Assembly: GCA_022447665.1 (NCBI GenBank)
Contig: JAKVAQ010000016.1
Coordinates: forward strand, 62,001-126,000
DNA length: 64,000 bases
Direction of reading: 5' to 3'
Source of the DNA: Crocinitomicaceae bacterium
GTDB lineage: Bacteria; Bacteroidota; Bacteroidia; Flavobacteriales_D; Crocinitomicaceae
Below the pieces are notes generated by a model. It was not told the origin of the DNA and did no database searches. It saw nothing but the letters and a program-made list of their open reading frames with translations. Positions within the stretch are counted from its first letter, which is position 1. The number at the start of each line of letters is the position of its first letter. Both the position numbers and the translations under genes were made by a program. Shown here one piece after another: positions 1-8,302 of this stretch.

Positions 1-2
1 CA

Positions 3-668
3 AAGTCAAGAGGAACTAAACTGGATTTATCTAGGAAGAAGCTAGATGAAATTCCTGAATGGATTTTTGAGCAAACACAAGTCAGAGAGTTAAATCTTCA
101 CAGAAACAGGATCAAATCAATCCCTTCGGAAATAGGCAACTTAGTTAATCTTGAAAAGCTCACATTAAGCAGAAACGATATTGATTCTCTTCCTCCCGAG
201 ATAGGAAAATTGAAGAAGCTTCGACGATTATCACTTAAAGCGAATAAGCTTATTTATATACCACCAGAAATTGGAGAATTGGAAAACTTGGAAGAACTCT
301 GGCTTAACTTTAATCAACTTCAGAAATTACCAGATGAGATAACAGAGCTCAAGAAACTGACCCATATTTATTTGGACTACAACAACCTCTTAGAGTTACC
401 AGAAAACATTGGAAACCTAACGGCATTGGTCCATTTAACGCTAAAACAAAACAGACTAAGTTATTTACCACCTAGTTTTTATACGCTAACCCAGCTTAAC
501 TTTCTGAATGTTTCATATGCCGGAGCTTCCTTTACTTTAGATGAGGCTTTCTGTAAAATGAGAAATGTTGAAACTCTATATATTGATCAGGCTACTTTGA
601 GCTTTAGCCCGCGCTGTATTCAAATCAGAGCTAATTCGAATTTTAGATTCACAATTTATGTAGAATAA
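3..668 (+). CDS. Leucine-rich repeat protein, 5' end outside window
   Basis: The frame is open from the window edge, so the N-terminus is missing. At least seven leucine-rich repeats of about 23 residues are visible, for example LEELWLNFNQLQKLPDEI, in the bacterial style with LPxEIG turns. Such repeats form a curved solenoid that usually binds other proteins. The last 45 or so residues leave the repeat pattern and probably cap the solenoid. No catalytic domain is visible in this part, though one could lie upstream. A TTG at 210 lies within the repeats and is not the start, because intact repeats continue before it. A hairpin with a short T-run follows the stop. The binding partner is unknown. 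Confidence 0.85.
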   Translation, partial: KSRGTKLDLSRKKLDEIPEWIFEQTQVRELNLHRNRIKSIPSEIGNLVNLEKLTLSRNDIDSLPPEIGKLKKLRRLSLKANKLIYIPPEIGELENLEELWLNFNQLQKLPDEITELKKLTHIYLDYNNLLELPENIGNLTALVHLTLKQNRLSYLPPSFYTLTQLNFLNVSYAGASFTLDEAFCKMRNVETLYIDQATLSFSPRCIQIRANSNFRFTIYVE

Positions 669-705
669 AAAAAGAGTCCCCACTTTTCGGAAAGAACTCT
701 TTTTA
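667..705. terminator. Probable bidirectional terminator between LRR gene and aroC
   Basis: The arms AAAAGAGT (670-677) and ACTCTTTT (696-703) are perfect inverted repeats around an 18-nt loop that can fold further (CTTT/AAAG). There is an A-run on the left and a T-run on the right, so it could serve both converging genes. The stem is A+T-rich, hence moderate confidence. Confidence 0.55.
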
Positions 706-803
706 CAACCACATAAATAAATGCAAATTTCCAAGAATTTGCTACTCATATAACATATATACAATGAAAAAGTTACGAGGGATGCTTAGAAATTTAAAAA
801 ATT

Positions 804-1883
804 TTAAAGCTGTGTCGTTTTTTGGAGTAAAATATTATCCAGAATAACCATAGCAGCCATTGCTTCCACTATGGGAACAGCCCTTGGCACCACACAAGGA
901 TCATGTCTTCCTTGAACTTGATAATTCTCTTCTTTTAAATCCTTACTTATTGTCTTTTGCTTCTGAAGAATAGTAGCAACAGGTTTAAAAGCTACATTGA
1001 AATTAATACGTTGACCATTACTAATACCACCTTGAATTCCGCCAGAATTATTGGTTTTAGTAGTAATCTCTCCTTCTTCCAACACGAACTCATCATTGTG
1101 CTCACTTCCCTTCATTCTAACAGAATCAAAACCACTTCCTAATTCAAAGCCCTTAACCGCATTAATACAAAACATAGACTTGGCCAATTCCGCATTTAAT
1201 CGATCAAAAACAGGCTCCCCAATACCAACAGGACAACCATCAACAAAACAGGTTACAATTCCACCTAAAGAATCGCCATCTTTTTTCGCTTTCTGAATAC
1301 ACTCAATCATGCGCTCCGCAGTAAGTGCATCAGGACATCTCACAATATTATCATCAATCTTTGAAAGATCTAATTCAGTATTTAGGTCTAATGAAATATC
1401 GTGAACTCCAGACACAAATGCATTCACGTTTACCTTAGAAAACTTTAAAATTTGTTTGGCAATTTCTCCGCCAACCACGCGACAGGCTGTTTCTCTTGCA
1501 CTACTCCTTCCTCCTCCTCTATGCTCACGAATACCATACTTGGCTTGGTAAGTATAGTCCGCGTGTGAAGGTCGGTAGATATTCTCTAAATTACCGTAAT
1601 CCTTACTCTTTTGGTCCTCATTTTCAATAATGAAGCCAATCGGTGTTCCTAGCGTTAAACCAGTCTCTGAAATTCCTGAAAGAAATTTAACCGTATCAGA
1701 CTCTTTTCTTTGTGTCGTTATTTTTGATTGACCGGGTTTTCTGCGATCTAGACCCTTTTGTATCTCTTCTAAATTCAATTGAACATTGCCTGGGCATCCA
1801 TCAATAATTCCTCCAATGGCCTTCCCATGAGACTCTCCAAAAGTTGTGAGCTTAAATATTTTTCCAATTGAATTTCCTGCCAT
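804..1883 (-). CDS. aroC: Chorismate synthase
   Basis: This enzyme converts 5-enolpyruvylshikimate-3-phosphate to chorismate, the last step of the shikimate pathway, using reduced FMN. The 359-residue length is normal for the family. The family signatures are present: [13 protein letters not shown] near the N-terminus, [14 protein letters not shown] in the middle and [13 protein letters not shown] near the C-terminus. It starts 3 bp after the stop of the upstream phosphohexomutase on the same strand, so the two are probably co-transcribed. That pairing has no obvious metabolic logic. Function is assigned with high certainty from the motifs. Confidence 0.97.
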   Translation of the reverse strand: MAGNSIGKIFKLTTFGESHGKAIGGIIDGCPGNVQLNLEEIQKGLDRRKPGQSKITTQRKESDTVKFLSGISETGLTLGTPIGFIIENEDQKSKDYGNLENIYRPSHADYTYQAKYGIREHRGGGRSSARETACRVVGGEIAKQILKFSKVNVNAFVSGVHDISLDLNTELDLSKIDDNIVRCPDALTAERMIECIQKAKKDGDSLGGIVTCFVDGCPVGIGEPVFDRLNAELAKSMFCINAVKGFELGSGFDSVRMKGSEHNDEFVLEEGEITTKTNNSGGIQGGISNGQRINFNVAFKPVATILQKQKTISKDLKEENYQVQGRHDPCVVPRAVPIVEAMAAMVILDNILLQKTTQL

Positions 1884-1886
1884 ATG

Positions 1887-3302
1887 CTACGCTCCAATTG
1901 TTAGCTTACAAGCATCCAATATCTTACGAACTTCCTCAAGTGTAGGAGCTTCTGCATAAGTTCTTAATACTGGTTCCGTTCCTGAAGGGCGAATCATTAA
2001 CCAACGGTTATCATCAAAGGTGTATTTATAACCATCTAGATTTTCTGTTTTCTGAACATGGTACTTACCAAACATATTAAATTCTCCAGCCTGGCATTGT
2101 TCAATAATTCGCTTTTTCTCTCCCTCAGAAATATGAAGGTCATTTCTTTCAAAAGCAAAAGGTCCAACTATTTCGTAAACTTCATCAATAAGTTCTTCGA
2201 GTGACTTGCCCATTTTCGCCATAAACTCCCAAACCGTCAGTCCCATCCAAATCCCATCTCTTTCAGGGATATGGGTTTTTAATGCAATACCTCCAGATTC
2301 CTCTCCTCCTAACAAGACATCCTCTTTTTCATCTGCCATTATACTGGCGATATATTTAAAACCAATTGGCACCTCTACATGTTTTAGACCGTAATGCTTG
2401 CACATCATTTTAATTCTTGGTGTAGAACTGAAACCAGTCACTACATCTCCTTTTAACCCTTTATATTTCGCGAGGTAATGAATAACCAAAAGCATGATAT
2501 GGTGGGAGTCAACAAAATCTCCTGCTTTATTCAATAATCCAATTCTATCCGCATCTCCATCTGTTGCTAAACCTGAAGAGATATTCCCTTCTTTTTTAAT
2601 GAATTCAGCAAATGGGACTAAGTTTTTTAATATCGGTTCTGGTGCCTGACCATAAAAGGTAGGATTATGCTCGCAGTGGAGAAAATCCATGCCTGGCATT
2701 AACTTCTTAAGTACGTTCTGACCAGCTCCGTACATAGCGTCATATGCCAATCTCAATCCAGAATTTTTGATCAAGTCTAAATCAAACGACTTTTCAACGT
2801 GATTTATGTAAAGTTTTTCTAAATCAACGAATACTAACAAACCTTCGTCAGCAAATTTCTCCAAAGAAATATCATCTAAACTCAAGGTATTCTTCTCTGG
2901 TATAATTTGCTCAATTTCATTTACTTGAAGCGGAGGCAATGGCCCTCCAAACGAACCTTTTAGTTTATAACCGTTGTATGAAGGAGGATTATGACTTGCG
3001 GTAATAACTATACCTAAAGAACACTCCAATTGCAGCGTAGCGAGCGAAATCATAGGTGTAGAAACAAAGCCTTTATTGGTCATTGTTACCTTAATTCCCT
3101 CATTCAAGAAAACCTTTGCCGCAGTTTCAGAAAATAATTCTCCTCCGAATCTACAATCGTACCCAAGCACTATACTTGGTCGCTCTTCTTTTTCTTTCAG
3201 CCATTTAGCAACAGCTATACTAACTCGCGCTACATTGTCTACTGTATATTCTTTTGCTATTATCGCGCGCCAACCGTCAGTTCCAAATTTTATCTTAGTC
3301 AT
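1887..3302 (-). CDS. Phosphoglucomutase/phosphomannomutase family protein
   Basis: This is an alpha-D-phosphohexomutase that moves phosphate between C1 and C6 of a hexose. The four family signatures are visible in order: the phospho-serine loop TASHNPPSYNGYK, the metal-binding loop TDGDADRIG, the sugar-binding loop GGEESGG and the phosphate-binding RPSGTEP near the C-terminus. The 471 residues match the bacterial PGM/PMM group. Sequence alone does not tell glucose from mannose or glucosamine substrates. It precedes aroC by 3 bp on the same strand. The product probably feeds nucleotide-sugar and cell-envelope synthesis. Confidence 0.93.
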   Translation of the reverse strand: MTKIKFGTDGWRAIIAKEYTVDNVARVSIAVAKWLKEKEERPSIVLGYDCRFGGELFSETAAKVFLNEGIKVTMTNKGFVSTPMISLATLQLECSLGIVITASHNPPSYNGYKLKGSFGGPLPPLQVNEIEQIIPEKNTLSLDDISLEKFADEGLLVFVDLEKLYINHVEKSFDLDLIKNSGLRLAYDAMYGAGQNVLKKLMPGMDFLHCEHNPTFYGQAPEPILKNLVPFAEFIKKEGNISSGLATDGDADRIGLLNKAGDFVDSHHIMLLVIHYLAKYKGLKGDVVTGFSSTPRIKMMCKHYGLKHVEVPIGFKYIASIMADEKEDVLLGGEESGGIALKTHIPERDGIWMGLTVWEFMAKMGKSLEELIDEVYEIVGPFAFERNDLHISEGEKKRIIEQCQAGEFNMFGKYHVQKTENLDGYKYTFDDNRWLMIRPSGTEPVLRTYAEAPTLEEVRKILDACKLTIGA

Positions 3303-3357
3303 AGATTTTTTTCTTTCGTTACGAATTTAATTATTATCTAATTCAAATACATTTTAC

Positions 3358-4404
3358 CTAGCTCAAAGTTGCTAGGAATTCCATGGTATCTATACGATCA
3401 GCGAAATCGTCGATTTCAGGAGATTGAGCAGCACCAAATTGAACATGATTTTTTCCAGCTATAACCTGAATCTCATTCTTTAATCCAATCAATTTATTAT
3501 TAAGCTTTTGGTCATCCTCGTAAAATTCATAGAGCACAACACCTAGAGGTGAATAAATCGTTTCATCCTCTTTCAACATGATAAAATTATTATCGAGTAT
3601 TGGAACTTGATTCATTAAATAAACTGCTTTGTTATAGTCGTAATTGTTTGCGTATTTATGATGATGAATAATAGGATTAAAATCAAAGATAGCCTCGAAG
3701 AAATCTTTAAAATCATATCCTTTAGGAACAAAGAGTTTAGACACATTTCTGCATCCCAATCCATAATAATCGAAAATATCATGTCCTAACTGTACTAACT
3801 CATCTCGCGTTTCCTCTCCGGTCAAAATCCCTACTGAAGTTCTATGTTTTCTGATAATATGAGGGTATTTTCCAAAGTAATCTTGAAAATAAGAACTTGA
3901 ATTATCGCTTCCTGTCGCTATCACTGCGTCAAAATTTTCGAGTTTTCCTTGTGCCAGTTGTATTTGATTATCAATATTCTCATCAAACAACCTCCATATA
4001 TTAAGAAGTTGAGGAAGTATTTTGTCGTCGTCAGATGACATTTTTATTAATGCTTTATGACCGGATAAATAAACACACATCAGGTCATGGAATCCGACTA
4101 GAGGAATATTTCCAGCCATTATGATCGCTATAGTCTTCTCCTTTTTAGGCGCACTATAACTCGAAGTAAATGATTCTAAATTACTTTTTGACAACCATTT
4201 AGACAGACCTGTAAATGATTTTAGTATCGAGTCTTCAGTAAACCAACCGTTATAGACGTGAACTGTTTTCGTCAATTCTTGTAATTGCTTATACTCCTCT
4301 TCATTTACTCCAATTTCGTAACCCGGCCAATCGTGTTTTTGACCTACAGATTTCAAAATTTCCCCTAATCGAAACAAAATATCGAACTTTTTCGTTCTAT
4401 CCAT
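3358..4404 (-). CDS. Acyl-CoA reductase, LuxC-like
   Basis: This 348-residue protein resembles the LuxC family of NAD(P)H-dependent acyl-CoA/acyl-protein reductases, which make fatty aldehydes. It has the GNIPLVGFHDLM segment and the Cys-containing YGLGCRNVSKLFVP segment typical of flavobacterial members. The frame stays open to 4482, but that longer form would run into the divergent ferredoxin gene. The ATG at 4402-4404 (MDRTKKFD) fits the family and lies just past a TACTTTTG -7 box. The head-to-head arrangement with a dicluster ferredoxin suggests shared regulation. Physiological substrate is unknown. Confidence 0.8.
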   Translation of the reverse strand: MDRTKKFDILFRLGEILKSVGQKHDWPGYEIGVNEEEYKQLQELTKTVHVYNGWFTEDSILKSFTGLSKWLSKSNLESFTSSYSAPKKEKTIAIIMAGNIPLVGFHDLMCVYLSGHKALIKMSSDDDKILPQLLNIWRLFDENIDNQIQLAQGKLENFDAVIATGSDNSSSYFQDYFGKYPHIIRKHRTSVGILTGEETRDELVQLGHDIFDYYGLGCRNVSKLFVPKGYDFKDFFEAIFDFNPIIHHHKYANNYDYNKAVYLMNQVPILDNNFIMLKEDETIYSPLGVVLYEFYEDDQKLNNKLIGLKNEIQVIAGKNHVQFGAAQSPEIDDFADRIDTMEFLATLS

Positions 4405-4415
4405 AATGGTATTTT

Positions 4416-4431
4416 TAACTTTGCAAAAGTA
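4416..4431. promoter_or_regulatory. Back-to-back divergent -7 boxes
   Basis: On the plus strand TAACTTTG occupies 4416-4423. On the minus strand TACTTTTG occupies 4431-4424. Both match the Bacteroidota -7 consensus TAnnTTTG, and they abut with no gap, forming an imperfect palindrome. The plus box serves the ferredoxin (ATG 4451) and the minus box the acyl-CoA reductase (ATG ending 4404). Two RNA polymerases could not use them at once, so expression is probably mutually exclusive. Confidence 0.6.
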
Positions 4432-4450
4432 ATTAAGAAAACTAGAGAAA

Positions 4451-4798
4451 ATGGCAATTATTATAACTGATGAATGTATCAATTGTGGCGCCTGTGAACC
4501 CGAATGCCCGAATAATGCTATTTATGAAGGAGGAGCCGAATGGAGATATTCAGACGGAACTTCACTTGTTGGCCAACTAAACTTGTTGGATGGCAGTCAG
4601 GCAGAGGCTGATGCTGAGAACGAACCAGTAGACATGGATGTTTACTATATCGTTCCAAATAAATGTACGGAATGCGCTGGGTTTCACGAAGAACCACAAT
4701 GTGCGGCTGTATGTCCAGTAGACTGTTGCGTTCCTGATGAGAACGTAGTTGAAACTGAAGATCAATTATTAGCGAAGAAAGACTTTTTACACTTGTAG
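4451..4798 (+). CDS. 2[4Fe-4S] dicluster ferredoxin
   Basis: A small soluble electron carrier of 115 residues. Cluster-binding motifs are [12 protein letters not shown] near the N-terminus and a second Cys set, [20 protein letters not shown], with the insertion between the first cysteines that is typical of bacterial Fd proteins of this length. It is read divergently from a LuxC-like reductase from abutting promoters. A strong hairpin terminator follows. The redox partner is not evident; electron transfer to low-potential enzymes is the family role. Confidence 0.93.
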   Translation: MAIIITDECINCGACEPECPNNAIYEGGAEWRYSDGTSLVGQLNLLDGSQAEADAENEPVDMDVYYIVPNKCTECAGFHEEPQCAAVCPVDCCVPDENVVETEDQLLAKKDFLHL

Positions 4799-4820
4799 AA
4801 AAGATTTTAATTCTATTAGG

Positions 4821-4853
4821 ACTCGCACCCTCTTTAGGTGCGAGTTTTTTTTT
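4821..4853 (+). terminator. Rho-independent terminator after ferredoxin
   Basis: The perfect inverted repeat ACTCGCACC / GGTGCGAGT has a short loop (CTCTTTA region) and is followed by a run of nine to ten T. It is a textbook intrinsic terminator. The last T of the run is also the first base of the -7 box of the next gene. Confidence 0.93.
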
Positions 4854-4860
4854 ACTTTCG
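4853..4860 (+). promoter_or_regulatory. -7 box of comB, 4 nt before ATG
   Basis: TACTTTCG differs from TAnnTTTG by one base and lies exactly 4 nt before the ATG at 4865. If used, transcription would begin at or next to the start codon, giving a leaderless mRNA. Confidence 0.4.
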
Positions 4861-4864
4861 CTCC

Positions 4865-5596
4865 ATGGAATCTACCGATAAACGTAAGAAAATTGAGGTT
4901 TGCTTCTCGCCTTACCTCTTCCCATTATTTAAGGATGAGTTTGATATTGTAGTAGTTATAGATGTTTTAAGAGCTACTTCAGCCATATGTGCGGCATTCG
5001 ATAATGGAGTAAAAGAACTTATTCCGGTAACTTCCATAGAAGAAGCTATAGAGTACAAATCGAAAGGTTATTTGGTTGGTGCCGAACGTCAAGGCAAAAT
5101 AGTTGATGGGTTTGATTTTGGAAACTCTCCTTATAGCTATAGAAAACCTGAGCTAAAAGGTGAAACGGTGGTATTAAGTACTACTAACGGCACAAAAACT
5201 ATTAATATTGCTAAGGAGGCTGGACAAGTAGTAATTGGCGCTTTGGTAAATTTAGATGTGCTTTGCGAATGGCTCATTGAGCAAGACAAAAATGTCCTTT
5301 GCCTATGCTCAGGCTGGCAAAATAAATTCAACTTAGAAGATACGATTTGTGCCGGTGGTATCTTGGACCAACTTCTTGCTACTGGTAATTATCGTTCTGA
5401 AGAAGATTCTTCAATAGCAGCGAAATACCTTTTCTTAAGTGCAAAAGACAACATTCTAGGTTATTTAAAAGCTTCGTCTCACAGAAGAAGACTTAAAAAT
5501 CTAAACTTGAACGAAGACATTAAGTACTGCTTAACAGCAAACACATGCCCTGTGATTCCAGTACTTAAAGGGGATAAGATATCGCTTGACGCTTAA
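4865..5596 (+). CDS. comB: 2-phosphosulfolactate phosphatase family protein
   Basis: ComB-family Mg-dependent phosphatase of 243 residues. Archaeal members remove phosphate from 2-phospho-3-sulfolactate in coenzyme M synthesis; in Bacteroidota the true substrate is uncertain, with sulfolactate or sulfonolipid precursors as possibilities. Family motifs VVIDVLRATSAICAAF, VVLSTTNGTKTI and CAGGILDQLL are present. I chose the ATG at 4865 (MESTDKRKK): the earlier GTG at 4838 lies inside the upstream terminator stem. Its stop overlaps the stop of the convergent lipoprotein gene in a shared TTAA. Confidence 0.85.
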   Translation: MESTDKRKKIEVCFSPYLFPLFKDEFDIVVVIDVLRATSAICAAFDNGVKELIPVTSIEEAIEYKSKGYLVGAERQGKIVDGFDFGNSPYSYRKPELKGETVVLSTTNGTKTINIAKEAGQVVIGALVNLDVLCEWLIEQDKNVLCLCSGWQNKFNLEDTICAGGILDQLLATGNYRSEEDSSIAAKYLFLSAKDNILGYLKASSHRRRLKNLNLNEDIKYCLTANTCPVIPVLKGDKISLDA

Positions 5597-5901
5597 AACT
5601 CTCTTTCAGAAACGCACTTTAGCGTTACGATCTCGCCAGTATTACATTTGCTTGCCCCTGAAGATTCTTTGTAAGAAACCCAGATTAAATCACCATCCGA
5701 CCATGAGTTTGGATTATGCTCAGTCCAATTAGTCGGTTCTAACTTGGTCCCATCCTCTAGTTCGATCAGTACGCCGCAAGTATCAGACTCCGAATAATCG
5801 CGGATCCAAGCTTTTTGAGCTCTTGTACAACCATTATATTTTTGACAACCAATAAATACTAGTGAACCTAAAACAAACGTTACAAATACGAACTTTTTCA
5901 T
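5593..5901 (-). CDS. Small hypothetical lipoprotein
   Basis: Not recognised. It is a 102-residue protein with a lipoprotein signal peptide: the basic start MKK, a hydrophobic stretch and the lipobox VFIGC with Cys at residue 19. The mature part has five further Cys and a compact region with LIELEDGTKLEP and DGDLIWVSYKES, suggesting a small beta-rich domain. It probably sits in the outer or inner membrane facing the periplasm. It converges on comB, sharing TTAA at 5593-5596 as overlapping stop codons. Confidence 0.75.
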   Translation of the reverse strand: MKKFVFVTFVLGSLVFIGCQKYNGCTRAQKAWIRDYSESDTCGVLIELEDGTKLEPTNWTEHNPNSWSDGDLIWVSYKESSGASKCNTGEIVTLKCVSEREF

Positions 5902-5946
5902 AGTAGTAATTTCTAAAATTTAATACGTGGCAAAACCTTTTTGGGT

Positions 5947-7164
5947 TTATTCAACGAAGAATTTCTTTTCCAAATTTAAGGCTTTACACGCTACAACATA
6001 CATTCCCGAAGATAATTCTCCAAGTTCAATCACTGCCTTATCATCAATAACTTCAGATGAAGCGATTTCCTTGCCATTTAAATCAAAAACCACAAAAACC
6101 TCATTTTTAGCGATTTGAAACTCACCTGTAAAGCGAATCGACTTTGTGATTGAATCGTAAAACACTTTATCAAAATAAGGATTATCCTCTTCTATTCCTG
6201 CGGCCTGAGTAACCACTTCCAATTCAAGATAAATTGGTAAATGATCACTCATGTAATAGAGTTTACGAATGATATCCCAAGGTTCCGTCACATTGGTTGG
6301 AGCATCTAAAAGAGATTTATTATAATGAAATCCATCCTGTCCAATCGCATTATAAGAATCATCAATGTAAGTCAAGTCATTCGTACCGTTCATTACGTCA
6401 TTTCCCAAGAATATAAAATCAAATCGAGAATCCATACCACCGGTAGCACCGTTATCAGGCAGCGCAGTAGTCCTAGTACTTTGGGTATGAATTGGAGCAT
6501 AACCTGAGTTAGAATTCCAATCACCAGGTGAATTAATTGGATCCTTCAATAGTATACCTTCACCATTTAAAATCTCATTCCAAGCAGGCTCTCCACTACT
6601 ACTGTAAAAATTGAAGTCACCTCCAAGTATGATGTTTTCAGCATTTGTTCTTGTTGCCATATAATCCTTCATGGCTTCAACTTCTTCAAGTCGTTGGGAC
6701 TCCCAACCAGTTCCAGCCTTAAGGTGAGCTACATAAACGTATAGAAACACGGTATCACCAGTCGTGGCTAGATCTGTACTATTATAATAAAGAACATATT
6801 CGCTTATATTCCTTAAAACAGTGGAAATCTCATTCTGCTCGTACAAGGTCAACTTATTCGAATTATAGTAAATTTCATTATCCGTTCCGGGCCCGTTAAT
6901 AAACGTTGCCATTTCATAATGCGTTACCCCGTCCACATTAATAGCGTTATTCAAGATATTTGTGGCTCCACTGCTGTTTTGAAGCTCACATACCATCAAA
7001 ATGTCCGGACCTACGTGCTGGACAATATCCTTTAACGTATCAATTCTCGAAGGAACCTCATTGGGGAAATTTAAAAGATTGTACGCCATTACCTTAAGGG
7101 TGTCAAGCTGAGAAAAAGAACTAAAAGAAAAGAAAAAAACTACTAGGATGAATAATCGACGCAT
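5947..7164 (-). CDS. Secreted endonuclease/exonuclease/phosphatase-family protein with T9SS tail
   Basis: A signal peptide (about residues 1-18, ending SFSQ) is followed by an endonuclease/exonuclease/phosphatase fold. Motifs are YNLLNFPNE, the metal-ligand VCELQ, GGDFNFY and the C-terminal SDHLPIYLEL with its conserved Asp-His. The fold cuts phosphodiesters or phosphates in DNA, lipids or inositol phosphates; the substrate here is unknown. The last 75 residues, ending KKFFVE, look like a type A T9SS sorting domain, so the enzyme is probably exported across the outer membrane and anchored or released. A TATTTTTG box lies 4 nt before the ATG. Confidence 0.88.
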   Translation of the reverse strand: MRRLFILVVFFFSFSSFSQLDTLKVMAYNLLNFPNEVPSRIDTLKDIVQHVGPDILMVCELQNSSGATNILNNAINVDGVTHYEMATFINGPGTDNEIYYNSNKLTLYEQNEISTVLRNISEYVLYYNSTDLATTGDTVFLYVYVAHLKAGTGWESQRLEEVEAMKDYMATRTNAENIILGGDFNFYSSSGEPAWNEILNGEGILLKDPINSPGDWNSNSGYAPIHTQSTRTTALPDNGATGGMDSRFDFIFLGNDVMNGTNDLTYIDDSYNAIGQDGFHYNKSLLDAPTNVTEPWDIIRKLYYMSDHLPIYLELEVVTQAAGIEEDNPYFDKVFYDSITKSIRFTGEFQIAKNEVFVVFDLNGKEIASSEVIDDKAVIELGELSSGMYVVACKALNLEKKFFVE

Positions 7165-7168
7165 ACTT

Positions 7169-7176
7169 CAAAAATA
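7169..7176 (-). promoter_or_regulatory. -7 box TATTTTTG, 4 nt before ATG
   Basis: Read on the minus strand this is TATTTTTG, a perfect TAnnTTTG match, followed by AAGT and then the ATG of the secreted nuclease-fold gene. The spacing predicts a transcript beginning at the start codon. Confidence 0.6.
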
Positions 7177-7258
7177 AGGTATTCTTAAAACAAAACAACA
7201 TTCCTCAACGTTTCGTTTTCATCATACTTTGAACAATTTCGATCGTTGAAATTATGCT

Positions 7259-7266
7259 TAAACTTG
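7259..7266 (+). promoter_or_regulatory. -7 box of Gfo/Idh gene, 4 nt before ATG
   Basis: TAAACTTG has one mismatch to TAnnTTTG. It is followed by TAAT and the ATG at 7271, the same 4-nt spacing seen at other starts in this window. Confidence 0.4.
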
Positions 7267-7270
7267 TAAT

Positions 7271-8269
7271 ATGATAAAAATAGGTTTATTCGGTACTGGC
7301 CATTTAGGCAGAATACACGCAAGATTGATAAAAGAGCTTAATGAAGTCTTCGAATTCGTTGGTTTCTTTGATCCAGACAATGAAAATGCCAAGAAAGCAA
7401 TTGACGAATTTGGAATTCAACGCTTCGACACTGTTGATTCACTGTTAGATAAGGTAGATGCTATAGATATCGTAACACCAACCCTAAACCATTATGAAGT
7501 TGCTGAAAAAGCTATCCTTAAAGGAAAACACGTTTTTATCGAGAAACCTATTACCCAGACAACAGAAGAATCTGAAGCATTAATAAAACTAGCTAGCGAA
7601 TATAAAATCGTTGGACAAGTTGGTCATGTAGAGCGTTTTAACCCTGCCTTTAAATCAGTTTTTGAAACAATCAAAAACCCATTATTTATTGAAGCACATA
7701 GACTCGCTAATTATAATCCTCGTGGAACAGATGTTCCGGTTGTATTGGATTTAATGATTCACGACCTAGATGTAGTTCTAAAAACGGTGAAATCTAGCGT
7801 AAAATCAATTTCAGCTTCTGGTGTTGCCGTTGTTAGTGAAACTCCAGACATAACAAATGCGCGATTGGAATTCGAAAACGGCTGTGTTGCCAACCTTACT
7901 GCGTCGAGAATATCATTGAAGAACATGAGAAAAACACGGTTCTTTCAAAAAGATGCCTATATCTCAGTAGACTTCCTTGAGAAAAAAAGTGAGGTTGTAA
8001 AAATGTCTGAAGTTCAAGGCGAACCAGATCCTTTTGATATTGTATTGGATTTAGGTGAAGGAAAAAAGAAAAAGAAGATTGAAATTCTAACCCCTGAAGC
8101 ACCTGCTACGAATGCCATTAAAGAAGAACTATATACCTTTTCGCAATCTATTGCATTAGGAGCTCCAATAGCGGTGAGTTTCTCTGACGGCCATGAAGCC
8201 CTAAAAACTGCTTTGGCGATAATGGATAAAATAAATCAGAATTTATCAGTAATCTCAGAAAATAATTAG
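7271..8269 (+). CDS. Gfo/Idh/MocA-family NAD(P)-dependent oxidoreductase
   Basis: This 332-residue protein has an N-terminal Rossmann fold (GLFGTGHLGRIHARLI) and the family Lys motif GKHVFIEKPITQT, then a C-terminal substrate-binding half. Members oxidise or reduce sugars and sugar derivatives. The two genes downstream are a lipoprotein and a polyprenyl-phosphate sugar transferase on the same strand, so a role in surface sugar metabolism is a reasonable inference. The exact substrate cannot be read from the sequence. Confidence 0.88.
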   Translation: MIKIGLFGTGHLGRIHARLIKELNEVFEFVGFFDPDNENAKKAIDEFGIQRFDTVDSLLDKVDAIDIVTPTLNHYEVAEKAILKGKHVFIEKPITQTTEESEALIKLASEYKIVGQVGHVERFNPAFKSVFETIKNPLFIEAHRLANYNPRGTDVPVVLDLMIHDLDVVLKTVKSSVKSISASGVAVVSETPDITNARLEFENGCVANLTASRISLKNMRKTRFFQKDAYISVDFLEKKSEVVKMSEVQGEPDPFDIVLDLGEGKKKKKIEILTPEAPATNAIKEELYTFSQSIALGAPIAVSFSDGHEALKTALAIMDKINQNLSVISENN

Positions 8270-8302
8270 TGAAATTTGCCGTTTCGTTTTCACCAAACGT
8301 TT

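Noticed and set aside
4405-4482. 26-residue N-terminal extension of the acyl-CoA reductase
   Set aside because: It overlaps the divergent ferredoxin gene and its promoter; the family begins near MDRTKKFD.
4838-4864. Earlier GTG start for comB
   Set aside because: It lies inside the stem of the upstream terminator and adds residues (VFFYFRS) foreign to the family; the ATG at 4865 fits.
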